Shown: positions 39,974 through 54,545, numbered from the stretch's first letter. The stretch is DNA of 64,000 bases from Spinacia oleracea (GCF_020520425.1 NC_079491.1:7985143-8049142), one strand, 5' to 3'. Made by a program: numbers and translations. The notes: generated from the sequence alone by a model not told the origin.

Positions 39974-42900
39974 TATTTGAAACACCTCTAACAACAACAA
40001 GGAAACAACACCTTCCAAAAAATACACTATGGTGTGAAGAAGCTAGTTCGTATATGATCAATGGATAAATTAAATGGAAGCTCCAACAGGAAGTTGAAGG
40101 GCTTTGGTGGGTGGTGGATTCGGAGGGCGGGTGAAGGGCTTTGGTGGGCGAAGTTGCGGATGACGATGACATTGGTTACAAAATATGTGTGTTGGTGTAG
40201 GTGAGGGTGAGGGTGAGGGGAGAGAGAGGCGACCAAGGTGACCGGAGATTGTTGGTGTATGTCGTCATGTGCGGTGACCAGAATGTTGGTGTGAGGAGGC
40301 CGGTGTGTTGGCGTCTGAGGTGGTCGGAGTAGTGAGAGTGATGAGATAGATCTATATCAACAAGTAACATTTGAGGAAGAAAGTAATAAATGGGAGGGGG
40401 GTTAGTAAGGGAAGAATAGGAAATGGCGGGTAAAGTAGGCCGTTTTTGTGTAATATCAGGGCGTCATTTAACAATTCACTAAAAGAATTAAAAAAATGAT
40501 GAAAATGTAAGAGGGGTTGAAAGACTTTTTTGACAGTAGATTGGTTGCATGGGAAATTGAAAAATATAAACAAAGGAGAGAGAGAAAGTTAACTCCTTCC
40601 GTCATTCACATGTGACGTGCCTAAGATGAACATAAGCGTTATACGGATCCCATTTCGACGACCAGTTGCTTCTATACTCCTACGATTTTCATGTATATAA
40701 CCTATAATTTGTCTTTGCTTCCCATTAATTCACATAATTTGGTAATATTTCTCAAATTCGGAAATGTTTGATGCTTCTTGGGGCTTCTTTGGCGACCGAA
40801 TAGACGCATAATTATTTTCTTAATTTGCAAACAAGAATCAAGTTGCTTTAAGGTATGATTTATTTTTGATTTGCGTAAAAAATCTTCTCACATAACGTTT
40901 TGGTTCATCTTGTCGTTAAGATGTAGTAAAAAATAACTTTTATTTTATTTTTAGGTGGTAAAAAATAATTTCTATTTTTGTAGGCAGTAAAAAAATATTT
41001 TGTCAATATTTTTAGGTGGTAAAAAACAATTTATCCATTTCAAATACTAAAAAAAAAAAAAATAGAGGTATTATTCAATCATGTACCTCCGCCCATCCTC
41101 CATTCACCACTTCGACGAATCCGCCCACTACCTCTGCCCACTATGTCCGCCTGCCAACTCCGCCCGCCACCTCTACCTCCATCTCCGCCCACCACTTCGA
41201 ACTTGAATTTCCGAGTTCAAGATTTTTCATCCAATTTTCTTTAACCTTTTTAATTAAATTGAGATATCATTCATCTTGTTCATTTTATTTGCAGCAATTA
41301 TGGTTGAAGATTGAAATTTTACAAAAGAATCCATAGCCATTGAATCATGAACTAGGGTAAATAAGAAAAACGATATTAAAGCATGAATCCAAAACAGAGA
41401 AGATATTCAAGATAAATTATAGGAGAGATTCAAGTTATACAACTTATAATTGAGCCTTGAAATTGAGTAGCAATTCTGCAATCGATCGGGCTCTATATAT
41501 CTAATAGTCTGTGATTTGGAGAGGAGAGAGAGAAAGAAGGGGAGAAGGAGAAGGAGAAGGAGAGTATGTTAAATAATAAAGAAAAAAATGACGACTCATT
41601 TAGAATTAGAAATGCCAGGAATTGAGCTGGAATTTGAAATTCTTATTTTGAGGTCAATTTGTTAATGTCAAGGATTTGGTCCAAATTCAATTTCAAATTA
41701 TTTGACTTCCCAAACAAAATATTTGGGCCAAATCCAGATTTTGAAATGAATTCCCTCTATCCAAACATGCCATAATACTATAATAGAATTTGATTCCTTC
41801 ATCTTAATCATAAGGTTATGATTGAACTTTTATAATTGTCGCAAACCAGCCATGCCTACCCTCGAGTTCGTCCGTCGGCTGTTATTTTAGTTGGCCTTCT
41901 CGAGTTAGTGAAGGTGAATCCTTCTGGCTCTTGTTATGTAATCCATCCGTCCCATATCCTTTTGGTTTGGGATGTTCTTATTTGTTTTCCCCATACCTTG
42001 TTTAGTAATTTTTCCCACTTATTTTCTATCTATTTCTTTCCTTAAGCCACCTTACCAAATCATGTGCACTTTTTACACTCAAAAATTAATAAAATATATT
42101 TTGCTACGGAGCAATCTTTTAGAGATAGAGGGGGTAAATAATGGAAAAAACTTTATCAGTCACCGGATAAACTACCCATCACTAATAGAGAGTAGTGATA
42201 GTGAAATCCACGTCAGCTTCATTAATTGTTTTTTAATGTTTTATTAGTATTGAGTTACCTACCTAGTGGATAAGATGTAACAATGTCCGTAAATAATATC
42301 CTTAATTATAATTTCATTGTCCTGAATTTATTGATGGTCTGCAAGACATTGAAGGTTACAAGAGGCCAAGAGGGTTGTCCTTGCTCGTTCGGAACGGCTA
42401 GTAGGAGGAAATTAGGCTAGATTTTTCTTTTTGTTGCTCATCTTTTTCACCTTGGCTCTTTGTATTCATCCATGATGGCGATTAGGTTTGTGCTTAAGCA
42501 AGTTCATAAACATTGCTCCCAACATTCTTGAATACTTGCAACAGTGTACAACATTCATCCATGATGTTATTAGAATAGTGTTAATGTACATTCTTCAAAC
42601 ATCAATTTGTAAAGTTTTACCAATATATAATTGTACTCCATGTATAATTACGGTCAAACTAGTATCTTGATAAGTGCGCTGATAAAGTTGTTGAAGGTAT
42701 TCAAGGACAAAGGGTGTAGCCCGAGAGAACAAAATAAGGTACACAAGTATGTGGTTATCAACGATTGTGTCAACATTCTAATGGACAAAGGGTGTAGTCC
42801 TATGTTGCTTCTCTTCGTCGAGGAAGAAGGCAAGGTGATAATACTGAATTCTGTGTGCTACGGTCATCCCTACAGCTGACCGTAAATTGGTATATTTTTA

Positions 42901-44498
42901 ACAGATAAAGACGTCTTACAAAACCTGTTAAACTTGACCAAACCAGGCAAGTAGCCAAATATTTGGTTTCTTCATATACAAGTAGATAATGTCGTTTCCT
43001 TGTCCAATCTGTGGTCTTCTGTTACATAAACTGGCAATCGGTTAAAACACGCACCTAGCTGTTCAACTATCTCCATTGACTATGAACCAATGAAGCAGTT
43101 ACATTAACCCGAAATCTGTGAACGATTTCAGATGGTTACTAAATCTTTTAATCTAGCTAAAAAACAAGCAACAAAATTCTTGCAGAAGCAGAACAAACAA
43201 GAACCCTAATATGTCAGCATGTCACCCAAGGCCACGCACACCCCCAATAAGAAAGTGCTCTAATACATGACTACATAATACAAAGAAATTTCAATGTACC
43301 TGTATTAGTTAGTTACAAACTACTATATATACCTCGCAGGGTATTATTGACTTTTGAGTCTTCATATATTTGAACAGCAGATGTCAAACTAAACTAAATG
43401 AAACCGAACAGATCTGATAAAAAGATACATTTGAGCTCGAAATATGGAGAGCCAAACAAATTCAAAACTCCATGCTACAGATCATAATTGAGCTGAGGCA
43501 AATGAAATTGTCAAGAAACATCCGCCACAGTTATAAATGATACTTCGTACTTTGTATCTCACTTTAAGATGACATTTCATGGAAGGAAATGCTTATGAAA
43601 ACCTGTAATATTAATAGTAAAATGGACAACTATTTGGGGGGAGAAAGACATTGTCTGTAACTAAAATGAGAGATACCAGGAAAGAATGGATAAATTAAGA
43701 AAAATGCACATACAAACACTTCTGCTTAGAGCAGAAAAACAAATTCAACATCCATTGCAGGGAGGTTGAAAAGGGAACGAATGGTATCAAAGCTACCGAG
43801 GCTTTGGATTAACAGGCATTTTTCTCAATAAGTTTCAACTATCTACAGAAGGAAAACTGACCATCAGCCACCTGAGGATGGATTCACAGCATGAATAGCA
43901 GAACCCCCAACTTTTTTTTTTCTTTATCAAGTAATCTGAATTGATACAGCAGAAGATGGGGGTCGGAGACTTATAAACACATCAGTTTTTACTCACTTAC
44001 CACCTATCCTTTTTACGATGAGAGTAAAATAATGACTTCTTGGTAGTTAACCTGGGCCCATCTTCTACAAACTGGAACACAAAAAATAAAACATGAAAAA
44101 GAACCTAAAATTAGATATTTCGGTTCCAGCCCAAAAAAAAATTACATGCACAAGAATAAAATTTGTCTGCTCATGATATCATTAAAAGGTATTTTCCCAA
44201 CAACAAATAAATAGGTACTTATCCACATACAAGCAATTTCTATTTAGAGTATTTACTAAAGAATAATATGTATTTCACAAATGAAAATCAAAGATTGTAT
44301 GTATAATGGGGATTACGCAAACATATAAAGGAAACAAAACCACGTGCAAAGAGAAAAAGAAGGGGAACACTTTAGCCAGAAAATAAGTCTTCACTGATCA
44401 AGCACAAAAAATTGCATCATATCAAAAGGGAGACTTACATAGCTAAACCAACTTCCAACGTCCATTCTTCAAAGGCCGCTATATGGTAAACTCGTGCT
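39974..44498. other. Intergenic DNA, including 3' flank of the SUO-like gene
   Basis: No gene that I can support. 40100-40330 is a G/T/A-rich stretch of gtgagggtgagggt and gttggtgtgagg type. 41075-41200 is C-rich and degenerate (ccgcccaccacct). 41520-41567 is GA-rich (ggagaaggagaa repeats). 42640-42880 contains a short ORF with two GACAAAGGGTGTAG copies but no known domain. 43200-44498 probably includes the 3' UTR of the minus-strand gene ending at 44499; its limit is not visible. Confidence 0.45.
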
Positions 44499-47400
44499 CT
44501 ATCGCCATGATGATTGCTTGAAGTTAAGCTTATCTATATTCCATCCTCCCTCCGGTTCCTTCCTTTTCATATGCCCACCTCCCATGCTATACATCCTTGC
44601 TTGCTCGTCTGCGAGGGACTGTGAACTGATGGTGGAGACCTGCCTAGAAACAAGTGGCAGCGCCTCATCTCTCCCTTCCACGTCCAAAGCTCCAGGGCCA
44701 GAATTAAGATCAAGACCTTGTTTTCCCCACTTATGATTGCTCCCGATTATACAATTATTGCCAGCGTCTGGAATAGGGCGAGAAACAACATATCCATGAG
44801 GATACTGAAAGGAAACTGCTGCTGGATTTCCAACCAACTGAGAAGGAATAGCAGAAATCCGCCCAGCAGCAGTTGGGTCCATGAATCCAGATGACCCACC
44901 AGCCATGGCAGAAGTAGGGAGAGAAAAACTATTCCCAAATGGCAAGACTGGATATTGGAAAGGGGCAGGGTGGAAAGGCAAAGCAGGAGAAGATGATAAT
45001 ACTGATCCATTGAAGGAGTCGGGATTAAATGACAAAGCTGTGGTTGGACCACCCATAACGCGCTGACCACCACCACCCATCCCAACAATCGAGTAAGCTT
45101 CTCTATCAGGTATAACAGATGGTGTCATACTTACTGAGTAGCTGGCTCCTGGAGGATACCAAGAAAAGTAGTTCCCTGTATCAGAGCTAGTAATCCTAGG
45201 CCCAAAAGCTGGTTGGAAAGGCAAGTTCCCACTGGTAAGTTGACGAGATGGAATTTGTTCAAAAGGTAATTCCTCAGTCGATGGCCCATCATTCAAATCA
45301 AAATCCCTCTTACCACTTCCTGCACCATTAGAATACACATTGGATGTTGATGGTTTTGCATGCTGAGTCGAGACTTCAAATCTCTGGATGTTGCTAGCCA
45401 TGTGTCGTCCCACGTGGGTCATGTCTGAAGCTTCATCAACTTTATTAAGATCAAGGTCAAGTCCTCCAGAGTTACGCAATGATGCAGTAGTCATAAGTTC
45501 ACATACAGGAGTATTCCTAACATTGAACTCCTGGAGAGAACTTTCGTCTGCTACATTAAGGTCAATATCCAAAGGAAACCGAGCTGGTCTGCAAGCAGGG
45601 GCATCAGGAACAAGGGATTTTCTGGGCTCAGCTGGACGGAATGCACTTGTGGCTGCTGAACCTTTCCATCCAAGTTCCCGTTTATTCCAAAGCAAGTCAT
45701 CAGGAGGAACAAAGGGGCCCTTAGCTGCTGCAGCCACTGTAACTGATGCTGGAAGACCACATGATGCAGAGGATACAGGGATTTGCAAGGGGCTCACCGA
45801 ACAAACAATATCTGGACAAGGACGAGAATCAAAGTTGGCAGGCTCACCATTCTTCCCCTCATCATCATCAAAGCCTTCATTCAAATCAAATCCAAGCTTT
45901 GTGTCCACATCTGGAACTCCTGAAGCAGGTTGCGTAGAAACATCTTCTGTTGTGGATCCATTATTCTCCTTACCCCCGTCTTCTCTTGCAGTTAACTTGG
46001 TTTCTTCTGCATTTTGACGTAAGTCTGCTTCTAACAGAGCAACAGCAGTACTGCTTACTTGTGTAGCAGAACTGCCAGACTGGTGAACAGGAGAATCCTT
46101 CTTTTCAGAATTTTGGTCCTGGCAGTTTCTGTCCTGATCTACATCAGCACAACACACAAAAGATTCACCTTCTTTCACAGGTGCAGAAGAAGGAGCACTC
46201 TCTTTTACCAATATCCTATTTCCTGCCTGACATGCAAGGCCGCATACAGCAACACCTTCGGGTTTTTCAGATTTGACGTCATTTAATACTGCAGCAGAAT
46301 GGTGACTCTTAACCGAAGAAGCCATCACTGGCTTCTCATTGGTATCCGTAGAATCAAATTTCATTGTTACAGCAAATGATTTTTGCTCAAATGTGATGTT
46401 GGTTTGAAGCCCTTGACCAACCTTTCTGTCTTCATCGTCATTAGGACATGCAGTATCTTTGAGAGCTTTTTGCTCGAAGTCATCATTCACAACCTTAACC
46501 TTATCTTCAACTTCCAAGGGAACAAGTCCCTGACTTGCAACTGGAAGCTCATTCACAACCTTAACCTTATCTTCAGTTTTTCGGTTTGCAGTTTCAACAC
46601 CAACATCAACCATACTCCTTCCTGTAGTGCAAGCAACAGCGGCAGGAGAAGAAACTGCACCACGTTTTTCCTCCAATATCCCATTGTTCTTCAGGCAGCC
46701 TTCCGCATTCCGGTGTAAATTCTCATTTTTAACACCACCCAGTTTGCTGATTTCCCCACCGGCTTTTAGAACACCTGCGGCATTAATATGATGGTCAGAG
46801 CCAACATCCACATTTGAATGACCTTGTTGAACAACATCATCACCATGCAGCTGTTTTTGATTTCCAACATGACTGCTACTGGAGTGTTCGGCCATTTTGG
46901 TGTTCCTGTGCGGAGAGGCAGCAGGTGAGACAATACCAGTCTTAGGTATTTCTCCAGCAGCTACACTGGCAAGCAGATTCATTCCAACATCATCCCCAGC
47001 TAACATAGGCACATTAGCTTCGGATAACTTAGCACAGCTTTCAATTAACGCATTCATAGAGCTGAAAGAAGAATCATGCGCTTTACTTGACTTAATTTCA
47101 TTGCTGGAGGGTGAGCACGGAATCTTTGAAAGATTAGGTGGTTTCCTAATTTCACTGGTTTTTTGGTGTGCAGAATTAGAAGATCTATCAACCTCAGGAA
47201 ATTGATGACAGTCGTGTTTATGACCCCTCATAGAGGCATCTGACTGATCCTGCTTCTCTGAAAGGACAGGAGACGAAGCTCTACTATTTCTGCAGGAAGA
47301 ATCCTCTAAACAACCTCCAGCAGTGCTTTGTGCAGGACCCCGGCCTCGGTTAGGAATCTTAACAATAAGTTTATGATTGTTGTTTTCTGGAACAGAAGCA

Positions 47401-50400
47401 TCAATAGCAGTACGTGATACCTTTTCTACAACTGAATTTCTGGCCATGGCTGAGCTTTTATTTGATGCAGTTTCTCTGTGAGCACTAGAGGAAGGACTAA
47501 TAGCTTGTTTACGGTGCTTGGAACTACTGCCTACAGTATTATTCAAACTCCTAGACCCATCAGTGGATCCCCTAGCGTCTTCTTTTCCACATGTAACCAA
47601 ATTCTTAGCACGATCACTGGAGCACTGACTGTTCGTGTGGGACTGGCTAGAACTGCTGCTTCTTTCCTCTCTTGCCACTGACTGAGGCTCAGAGCTTCCG
47701 CCATTAACATTTATCCTGGACTGTCCATCCTTAAAGTGATCAGTAGCTGATGTAGGAGACAATGTTGAACGCATACCACCAGGATATGCAGGTCCAAATT
47801 TGGAAGTAGTATCTCCTGGAACAGGTTTTACTGAAGTAGATTTCACGGAAGAGTGGTGCGTGAGAGAGCTCCTAATAGCCGCATCAGATCCACTAGGGTG
47901 CCTATTACCACCATGAGAATTGTCATGCTGTGATCTGCTTGTCCATGGTACAGCTTGATTTGAACCAGGTTTCACATCACTGACATTCATTTCAGCCTCC
48001 ACACGTTTCTTCCACGTGTCAACCAAACTCCTTGCTTTCTTCTGAATTTCGGAGTTCTTATGAGAACGTAAATGATTAACAGATTTGCCAATGTTACACA
48101 TCTGTAAGGCATTAAGGTTCACAGGAAGCTTATCAAGTGCCCGAAGTAAAACTAAGAGGAAATCATCCACAGATTTATCACTATGTTTCTGATTTCCTGA
48201 ATCACCAAATTTACCCTTGTGAATCTCCTGGAGCCATTCATTTAACACATGCAAGCCCCTAAGCTGAACAAACTGATTAAGGCAATCAAGCTTATCAGTA
48301 GCAGCTATAATACCAGCGAGCATCGATCTCCCTGTCAAGTCTATCTTTTTCTCAGACTTCTCAGGCTGCATGAGTCGCACAAGCCTCACTACAGCTTCAG
48401 AATCCAAAAGTCCTCCTTTCTCATAAAATTTAGCAATTTCTGCGCTCAACGTGCTTTCCGATCTCAACTGACTAGAGTCTACATCATCTAGTCTTGACGA
48501 CCGTTCTCGTTTACTGGCATCAAAAGACTGATCACCACGTTCTCTCTTCTTTCCCTTCTTATGAGAAGAAAGGTTAGAGCTGCTATTCTGCACACTATCC
48601 GGACTATTTTTCAAAGGAGATGTTGCTACTGAACCATTCACTGGTCTTGGAGAACGGGGACCTTGCTGTTGATCTACTGATACATGCATTTCTATACGTG
48701 TTTTATGCAGCAGTTGATATACTTCTTCTTGTCGGTCCTGGAAAATGCACCCAATGAAAAGTCAAGTGACAGAAACAAGGGGAAGCAGACACATTAAATT
48801 TGATAAAAGAGCAGATAAACCAGTATGTCAGAGGACTATAAAAGAACTCACATCAATATAATCCTGATCCGTCAGCCACCACAGAGATTTGTTTGTAATA
48901 TCATACACTCGCCGACACACAAATGAAGAAACCCCTGGTGGAAGTTCAGCACCTTTAGGCAGAAATGCAACTTTACACGGGTGAAGTAATGATGCAGCAG
49001 GAATCTCATCACTGTGGAAAGAATAGAAAACTTCGTTCGGCGCAGCTTCAAGCGCAACGCATTTCGAAAGTTTAACTTCAGCAGGTCGATAAAGCCAATT
49101 CACACGGAGCGTTAAATTACTTTCTTTTTCAGATGTCCAACCACGAATAATACCTACAAAAGGTGGAGAGTCTTTGGCAGGTTTGAAAAGGGCACAGTCA
49201 CCAACACCAATCTTACGACCATCCTACCAAAAAGAAAAGAGGCACAATTAAGAATTGTTAGTACAAACTACCACGCAGCAAACAATCATCAATAGGGAGC
49301 TTTAAAAAAAATATACGATTAGCAAACTTGAAAATTAGTGAATGTTGAAGCAATGAATGCAGACAACAAAAATTATCTATCAAGACAATCCTTAAACATA
49401 GAAAGGATGCAACAAATACAATATTAAAAAGGTCAAGTTTGGAAAAATTATTTTATATTTATTTTGAAGTAAAAATTCATGCAGTTGCAAACACACATAT
49501 CTCGCATTAACATATTAGCTTATATGAAGTACCCATGGTAAGAAATTGTTTTAGTTTAACACCACCGAAAATGAAGCAAGAAATGTTCTACCTAGATTTC
49601 TTCCTAGGAAATTATTAGGCCCTAAGCACCATCCCAACCATCAAGTAGTAGCATTGCTAGATCTTTGAGATTCTATAGCTACCAAATCATTATAAAAGTC
49701 AGCAGCGGAAAACGTTTATCCGTAAAAAAAATCTCAAAATACATGACAAAATAACAAAAAGAAGTCAACATAGAAAAAGTATGCTTACATTAAAATATTC
49801 TTGTTTGTACGTGCATATTGTAACTTTTGACATTGATTCTCATATCATCAAGTTAACAATTTCCTATATGACACTCTAGGATCCATAATGATGGTAGGAT
49901 TCTCAAATTACAATTTCACAAATAACAACTTTGGGTGCTTACAAGGAAACACGAGGGGAATGACGCACATAGCTTGCGTTCCAAGCATAATAGGAACAAA
50001 ACACAAAGGACAGACTAGTTGCACGCAAATTTCAGAAATGTACCCCAACCTGTGGAACCAACATTTCAAGCGTTCCCTCTCAAGAGCACACTCTCTTGGT
50101 CTCTCCTTTCCCTAAACAACACCACGGAAAGAAAAAAGGTTTCTCACAGATCCCCATCAGAAACGCCCGCACCCAAATATGATACCCTTTCTCAATAACA
50201 GACACCATAATAAGTTTCCAAATCATATTATCTCAACGTAAACTACAGATTGAGAAAATTACAATTTTGAGATGTTCTTTGATGTTTTCATTAATAAATG
50301 ATCAAGTACCTAAGGGGGAACTAACAATTTTTAAGAAAAGGACGACAAGAACGACAAAGCCTATCTAGATCTTCAGGATTTGCCTAGAAGTTTTAGCTCC

Positions 50401-53122
50401 TAAACAACCATTGCATTGTTAACGGAAGCTAGAATATCAATTAGATTTCTTTGGAAATTAATTTATGTACAATTTTTTTATAGCTTACGTGCGAGAAATA
50501 TTACTGCCAAGTACATGAAAAATTGACAATCAGTAGGTATGATAGTCAAGTAAATCCCAAAATCCGTCACCAGAAACGAGCAAGCCAAACAACCACATGG
50601 ATAGATAAAATAAATGTACATTAATGCTAACATTGCTGCCTGAGACTCTCTTTCCCCATAAGTGAACACTAAAAAGTATACATTTTATGATAAGAAAATA
50701 TATATGGTACTGTGCCAAAGGGATTTTTCTCCAACAGATGCTCCAAAATACAAGTGTAGAATTCTTTTTTCCCGTCATTATCAATATGTCTCAACAAATC
50801 TTCAGCCATGGGCAAGGTGAAGGGGATATTCTATCAAAGGAGCTTAATTTCATAAGCACCACGATGACAAAGACATTTCCTAATAGATATTGAAACCCAT
50901 AACCCACAAAAGTATCCGTATAAATAAATACTCCCCCCCCCCCCCCCCACCCCGGTCTCTCCACTGTTTTGATACATACAAGAACTTCATTGAAAGAAAA
51001 GGTTTAACTGCAAGAGTTTCTTTACACGCTTCTTATGGTACGTCATGTAATAAACCTCAGAAGGAACAACAAAAATTCCACCAATGCTATTTAATCTCCA
51101 TGTTCTCCATCTTCTTATCACCCATAAAGACCACCGACGTTCAATGACACAATCCACTAACAAATGGAGACAAGCAGTCCCTAACCTAGTTCCCTTTTGT
51201 TGAAGTGTTCATTCAGTGGAGGAGTGAGCAACAAATTAGTAATTCTCCTACACCTAAATCCGACAACATCAACCTCTTAACAACAATTCAAGTAAGATTG
51301 CTCGGGTGTAAAAAAGATCAGAAACACTAAGTATCAAATGGTATAGTGTTCACTATTTCTGACCATATAAATTGGAGAAACAAAGTACAAATTAGTGGAT
51401 TATGTGTGTAAAAGAGAGGTTCTACAAAATGAAATCTATAGCATTTATTTTTTTGAATAAGAAAAAAATTATTAAAGCTGCACAAAAAGAAATTTTGAAG
51501 TACAACAAGAGGTCACAATTTCCTCAAAAAGAGACCGGAATCAGAACCACAAGTTCGCCTGACACCCTTAGCCCATAATGAAGCCAAAAATCGTATTTTA
51601 TACCACAGTAGATTACGTGGGACCGCAACACAATTAAAAAATACAACCCTTCCGCTCCAAACCATTCACACCAAAATAATTACCATAATCCACTAAAGCA
51701 ATTTCTTCGCCTTCACGCACCAAAGTTGCAACCCGAATCTGCAACCATTCTTGTCTACACGAAGGTCTGACCCAAGACTCTTCATAAGCTGCAAACAGTC
51801 GTTTCTAAAGGTAGCAAGCCATATCACATTGAAGGGCATGTGAGCACGAGTGCACGACTCATTATTAGCCTGTCAAAGCTAACAAATGCTAGATGTTAAA
51901 GCCTTGGGCCCTTGGCTGCCGCTTTTGAAGCAAATCATTCATATTGAGCCTTCCCAAGGCTTGAAGTCCACACAAAATCTTTCAACGTCCAATGAAGTTC
52001 ACAGATGAAAAAGAGGGATATCTAGAGGAACAACTTAGAGAACAACTCCATGGCATTTAATAGGAACAACTTAAAGAACAACTCCATGGCATTTAATAGG
52101 AACATCCGTGTACACCCCTCTACAAAATCTTATCCAATATCAAGCACATGACAGCTTTGATGTTAATGTATCCTTTGCTAGTGCTTACACACTAAAGGAA
52201 GGATGAGGAACATGTCAGAATTTTTTTTACGTAGGACACGAGAGCTATTCATTGCGTAATAAATCCACCCAAAATAAAGGGACCTCTTTAAAGATATTCT
52301 AGCGCTTCAACGCTGCTCTCCTTTAATTGACACATCAAACTCCTGGGGTTACTTTATTCTGTATAGTCAATCCATTGTCTCGTGTTTCAAGACTCGTTAG
52401 CAACAAAGTAGTCACCAACACCAAACAGCATTTGCATTTGATTGTAACATTCCCGGTAAATAATCAAACTCCTTATATTTCACTTTGCAAAGGAAAAGAA
52501 ACCTTCTGAAATCAATAATCAAAAATAACAGTATAGATGAGAGGTGCTGAAATGACAAGTCCCAAGAGTGAGCTACATCATTGGTGCCCTGTTCTATATT
52601 ATATCTAAAGACACAGGATTATGGTACTGAAGAAATGAATCCCCCGTTCCTCCAAATTTATTTAGCCCTTAAACCAGCAGAACACTAGCGAAACAATGCT
52701 GGGAGACGAACTGAGGTGTTAAGATTTCTGTTGCAGAACAATTATTTTAGCCAATGGAGAATTTAGTTCACACTCTTCTAATTGGAAACCAAACATACTC
52801 ATTTCTTAAAAGTACAACTTCCAACAAACAAGGCAATCAATTGAAACAGCTTCTCAAAATAAAATTCCCAGGAAATACAATCTGCCCTCAGTTTCAAATA
52901 ATAAACACTAATCCTAAATCCTCCAATACCAAATATAACAATCTTCAACAGATAAATAAAGCAGAACAAAACTTAAATAAGCAGAATTACCTTAAATAAA
53001 CAAGAAGCTGAAGAACCATTTGAATCAATAACACCAACTACAGTCTTCGTCGTCGCCGTCGAAGGGACTGTCCACATGTGCCGACTCAATTTCCTATTCT
53101 CGCCGCCGTCCCGCCCATGCAT
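44499..53122 (-). CDS. SUO: SUO-like BAH and TFIIS N-terminal domain protein (~1580 aa)
   Basis: Large nuclear-type regulator matching the Arabidopsis SUO pair (linked there to microRNA-mediated translational repression, from memory). Exons: 52991-53122, 48852-49223, 44499-48737 (44 + 124 + 1412 residues, GT-AG, phase 0). The N terminus MHGR...RHMWTVPSTATTKTVVGVID is the family start. A BAH domain follows (about 52-165, VGDCALFKP to LWWLTDQDY), then a TFIIS helical bundle (about 300-410, SMLAGIIAATDKLDCLNQF, LDKLPVNL, KSVNHLRSHKNSEIQKKA). The long Ser-rich remainder is probably disordered. The C-terminal third carries five DLN motifs, two of them DLNxxP (DLNDGP near 1315, DLNSGP near 1510), like EAR repression motifs. 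W residues near the end (GGWNID, SSWR) recall GW-type motifs. An in-frame ATG at 53203 would add 27 residues. Intron 1 is unusually long, 3767 bp. Confidence 0.93.
49224..52990 (-). other. Long first intron of the SUO-like gene
   Basis: 3.8 kb of AT-rich non-coding sequence with a C run (50935-50948), an A/T-rich block near 51446-51480, and a tandem repeat at 52026-52097. I see no nested gene. A long first intron right after the start codon exon can hold transcriptional enhancers, but nothing specific is visible. Confidence 0.6.
52026..52097. repeat. 36-bp tandem pair in SUO intron 1
   Basis: AGGAACAACTTAGAGAACAA plus CTCCATGGCATTTAAT (52026-52061), repeated with one substitution (52062-52097) and followed by the start of a third unit (aggaaca). 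Confidence 0.95.
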
Positions 53123-54390
53123 AATAACCTTGCATTTTCCCTTTTGTCCGCCTCCACCATTAATTCCAACCCTAATTTCTCCCACTAAAACCCTGATTCG
53201 CACCCATTCAACATACAGACACCCCCAAAATCACCTCAGATTCCACAATCTCTAACATCAATTCAAACCCTAACTTCTAACCAATTTGGATACCCACAAA
53301 CCTCTCAATATCACCTCCAGATTCCGAAATCCAATTTCCAAATTCGATCTTATCTTCCCCCAAAAAATAATCAAACTTAGCTTTTCTCTTGTTTGTTTCC
53401 CCCAAAATTATCGCTGAACTAGGGTTTGCAATACTCCCGATTTTTATATTTATATAAAAATAAAAATAGCAAAAACCCTAATTAATCAATCCGATTGAAG
53501 CTGGCTGAAAATCTCCAGATCCAAACACGAAAGAGAGAGATACAGATAGACAGAGAAAAATCCGAGAGTAGAGAGAGAAAATCGATGGGAGAGAATATCG
53601 CCGATCTACCCAGAAATTGAGGAGAGAGAAAATCAAAAAAAATTAAAACCCCCAAATTATTTTTTCCACGTAAATAAATAAAAATAAAATAAAAAGTGAA
53701 AGGAGGAGAAATAAAAATGGGGAAGGAGGACCCGCCAGGCGGCAAAAGGAAAGGCGTAAACTGGGTCGGGCAGTTCGGGCAGTTCTTTTACGGGCAGTGT
53801 TAATGTCACATGGTGAGGCACGTAACTCACTTGTGACAGACAAAACAGAATGTGACTTCTTCTTGTCCCGTGGGCAGTTGACTGAGACTTTCTGACTGTT
53901 TTTTTTTGTATTATTTTTAATCATTAAAAACCATTTTATAAAAAATGAAAAATATATTATTTTTATTATTTTATATAAAAAGAAAATTAGGTGGTTTGGA
54001 AGGTCCTTAAAAATTGGGTCAGTGAAAACCAAATCAATTTTGTTCCATGTTGCAGGTGTACAAATATGGGAAGTGGGGTTATGAACTTATGGGGTTTACA
54101 TCATCCAACTCAAATGTGTAGGTTTTTTCTGAGATATATGTGGGACCCAATTAAATGAGCAAGGGTATAAATGTCATTTACAAACCCCATCTAATGTGTG
54201 TGTTTTTGGAGTGTATACTTCTAGTTTTATGATGTTTTGCTTTCTACACATGTGAGAGAGAAGAGTTAAGGTTGTCTTGAACTCCTCCAACATCACATAT
54301 ATCGGTTTTATAGCTTTATTCATTAGTAATCTGAGTATAGTTTTGTGGTTGAGTAGCGAGTAGTTCTCATAGTAGTGGGTAGTTTTTCAG
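53123..54390. other. Promoter and 5' flank of the SUO-like gene
   Basis: The leader of the minus-strand gene lies here. Its A+T-rich part (53440-53470) and a GA-rich tract (53525-53630, CT-rich on the transcribed strand) fit a plant 5' UTR and core promoter. 53900-54300 is AT-rich with no gene. Confidence 0.4.
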
Positions 54391-54545
54391 TATTGTCTTT
54401 GTCTCCAATTGTTTGTCTCATGCACAAATGCAGATAAAAGTGGTTGGCCAAATGTATTATATGTGAGAGTAAAGTTGTGATACCATAAGCTAGGGACGGC
54501 CTAAAACGGAAAATGGGGCAAATAAAAAGGGACAAAGGGAGTATC
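54391..54545. mobile_element. Short MITE, same family as 21682-21895
   Basis: Left end tattgtctttgtctccaatt and right end aaagggacaaagggagtatc form imperfect terminal inverted repeats. The interior gtgagagtaaagttgtg and gggacggcctaaaacgg matches the ROP-intron element. Internally shortened, non-coding. Confidence 0.7.

Noticed and set aside
40020..40400. Minus-strand Ser/Pro/His-rich ORFs as a gene
   Set aside because: The sequence is low-complexity GTGAGGGT and GTTGGTGTG repeats; the reading frames have no family features.
42631..42879. 82-codon ORF with repeated GCSP motif
   Set aside because: Only two short repeated words; no domain, no splice partners and no composition supporting a gene.
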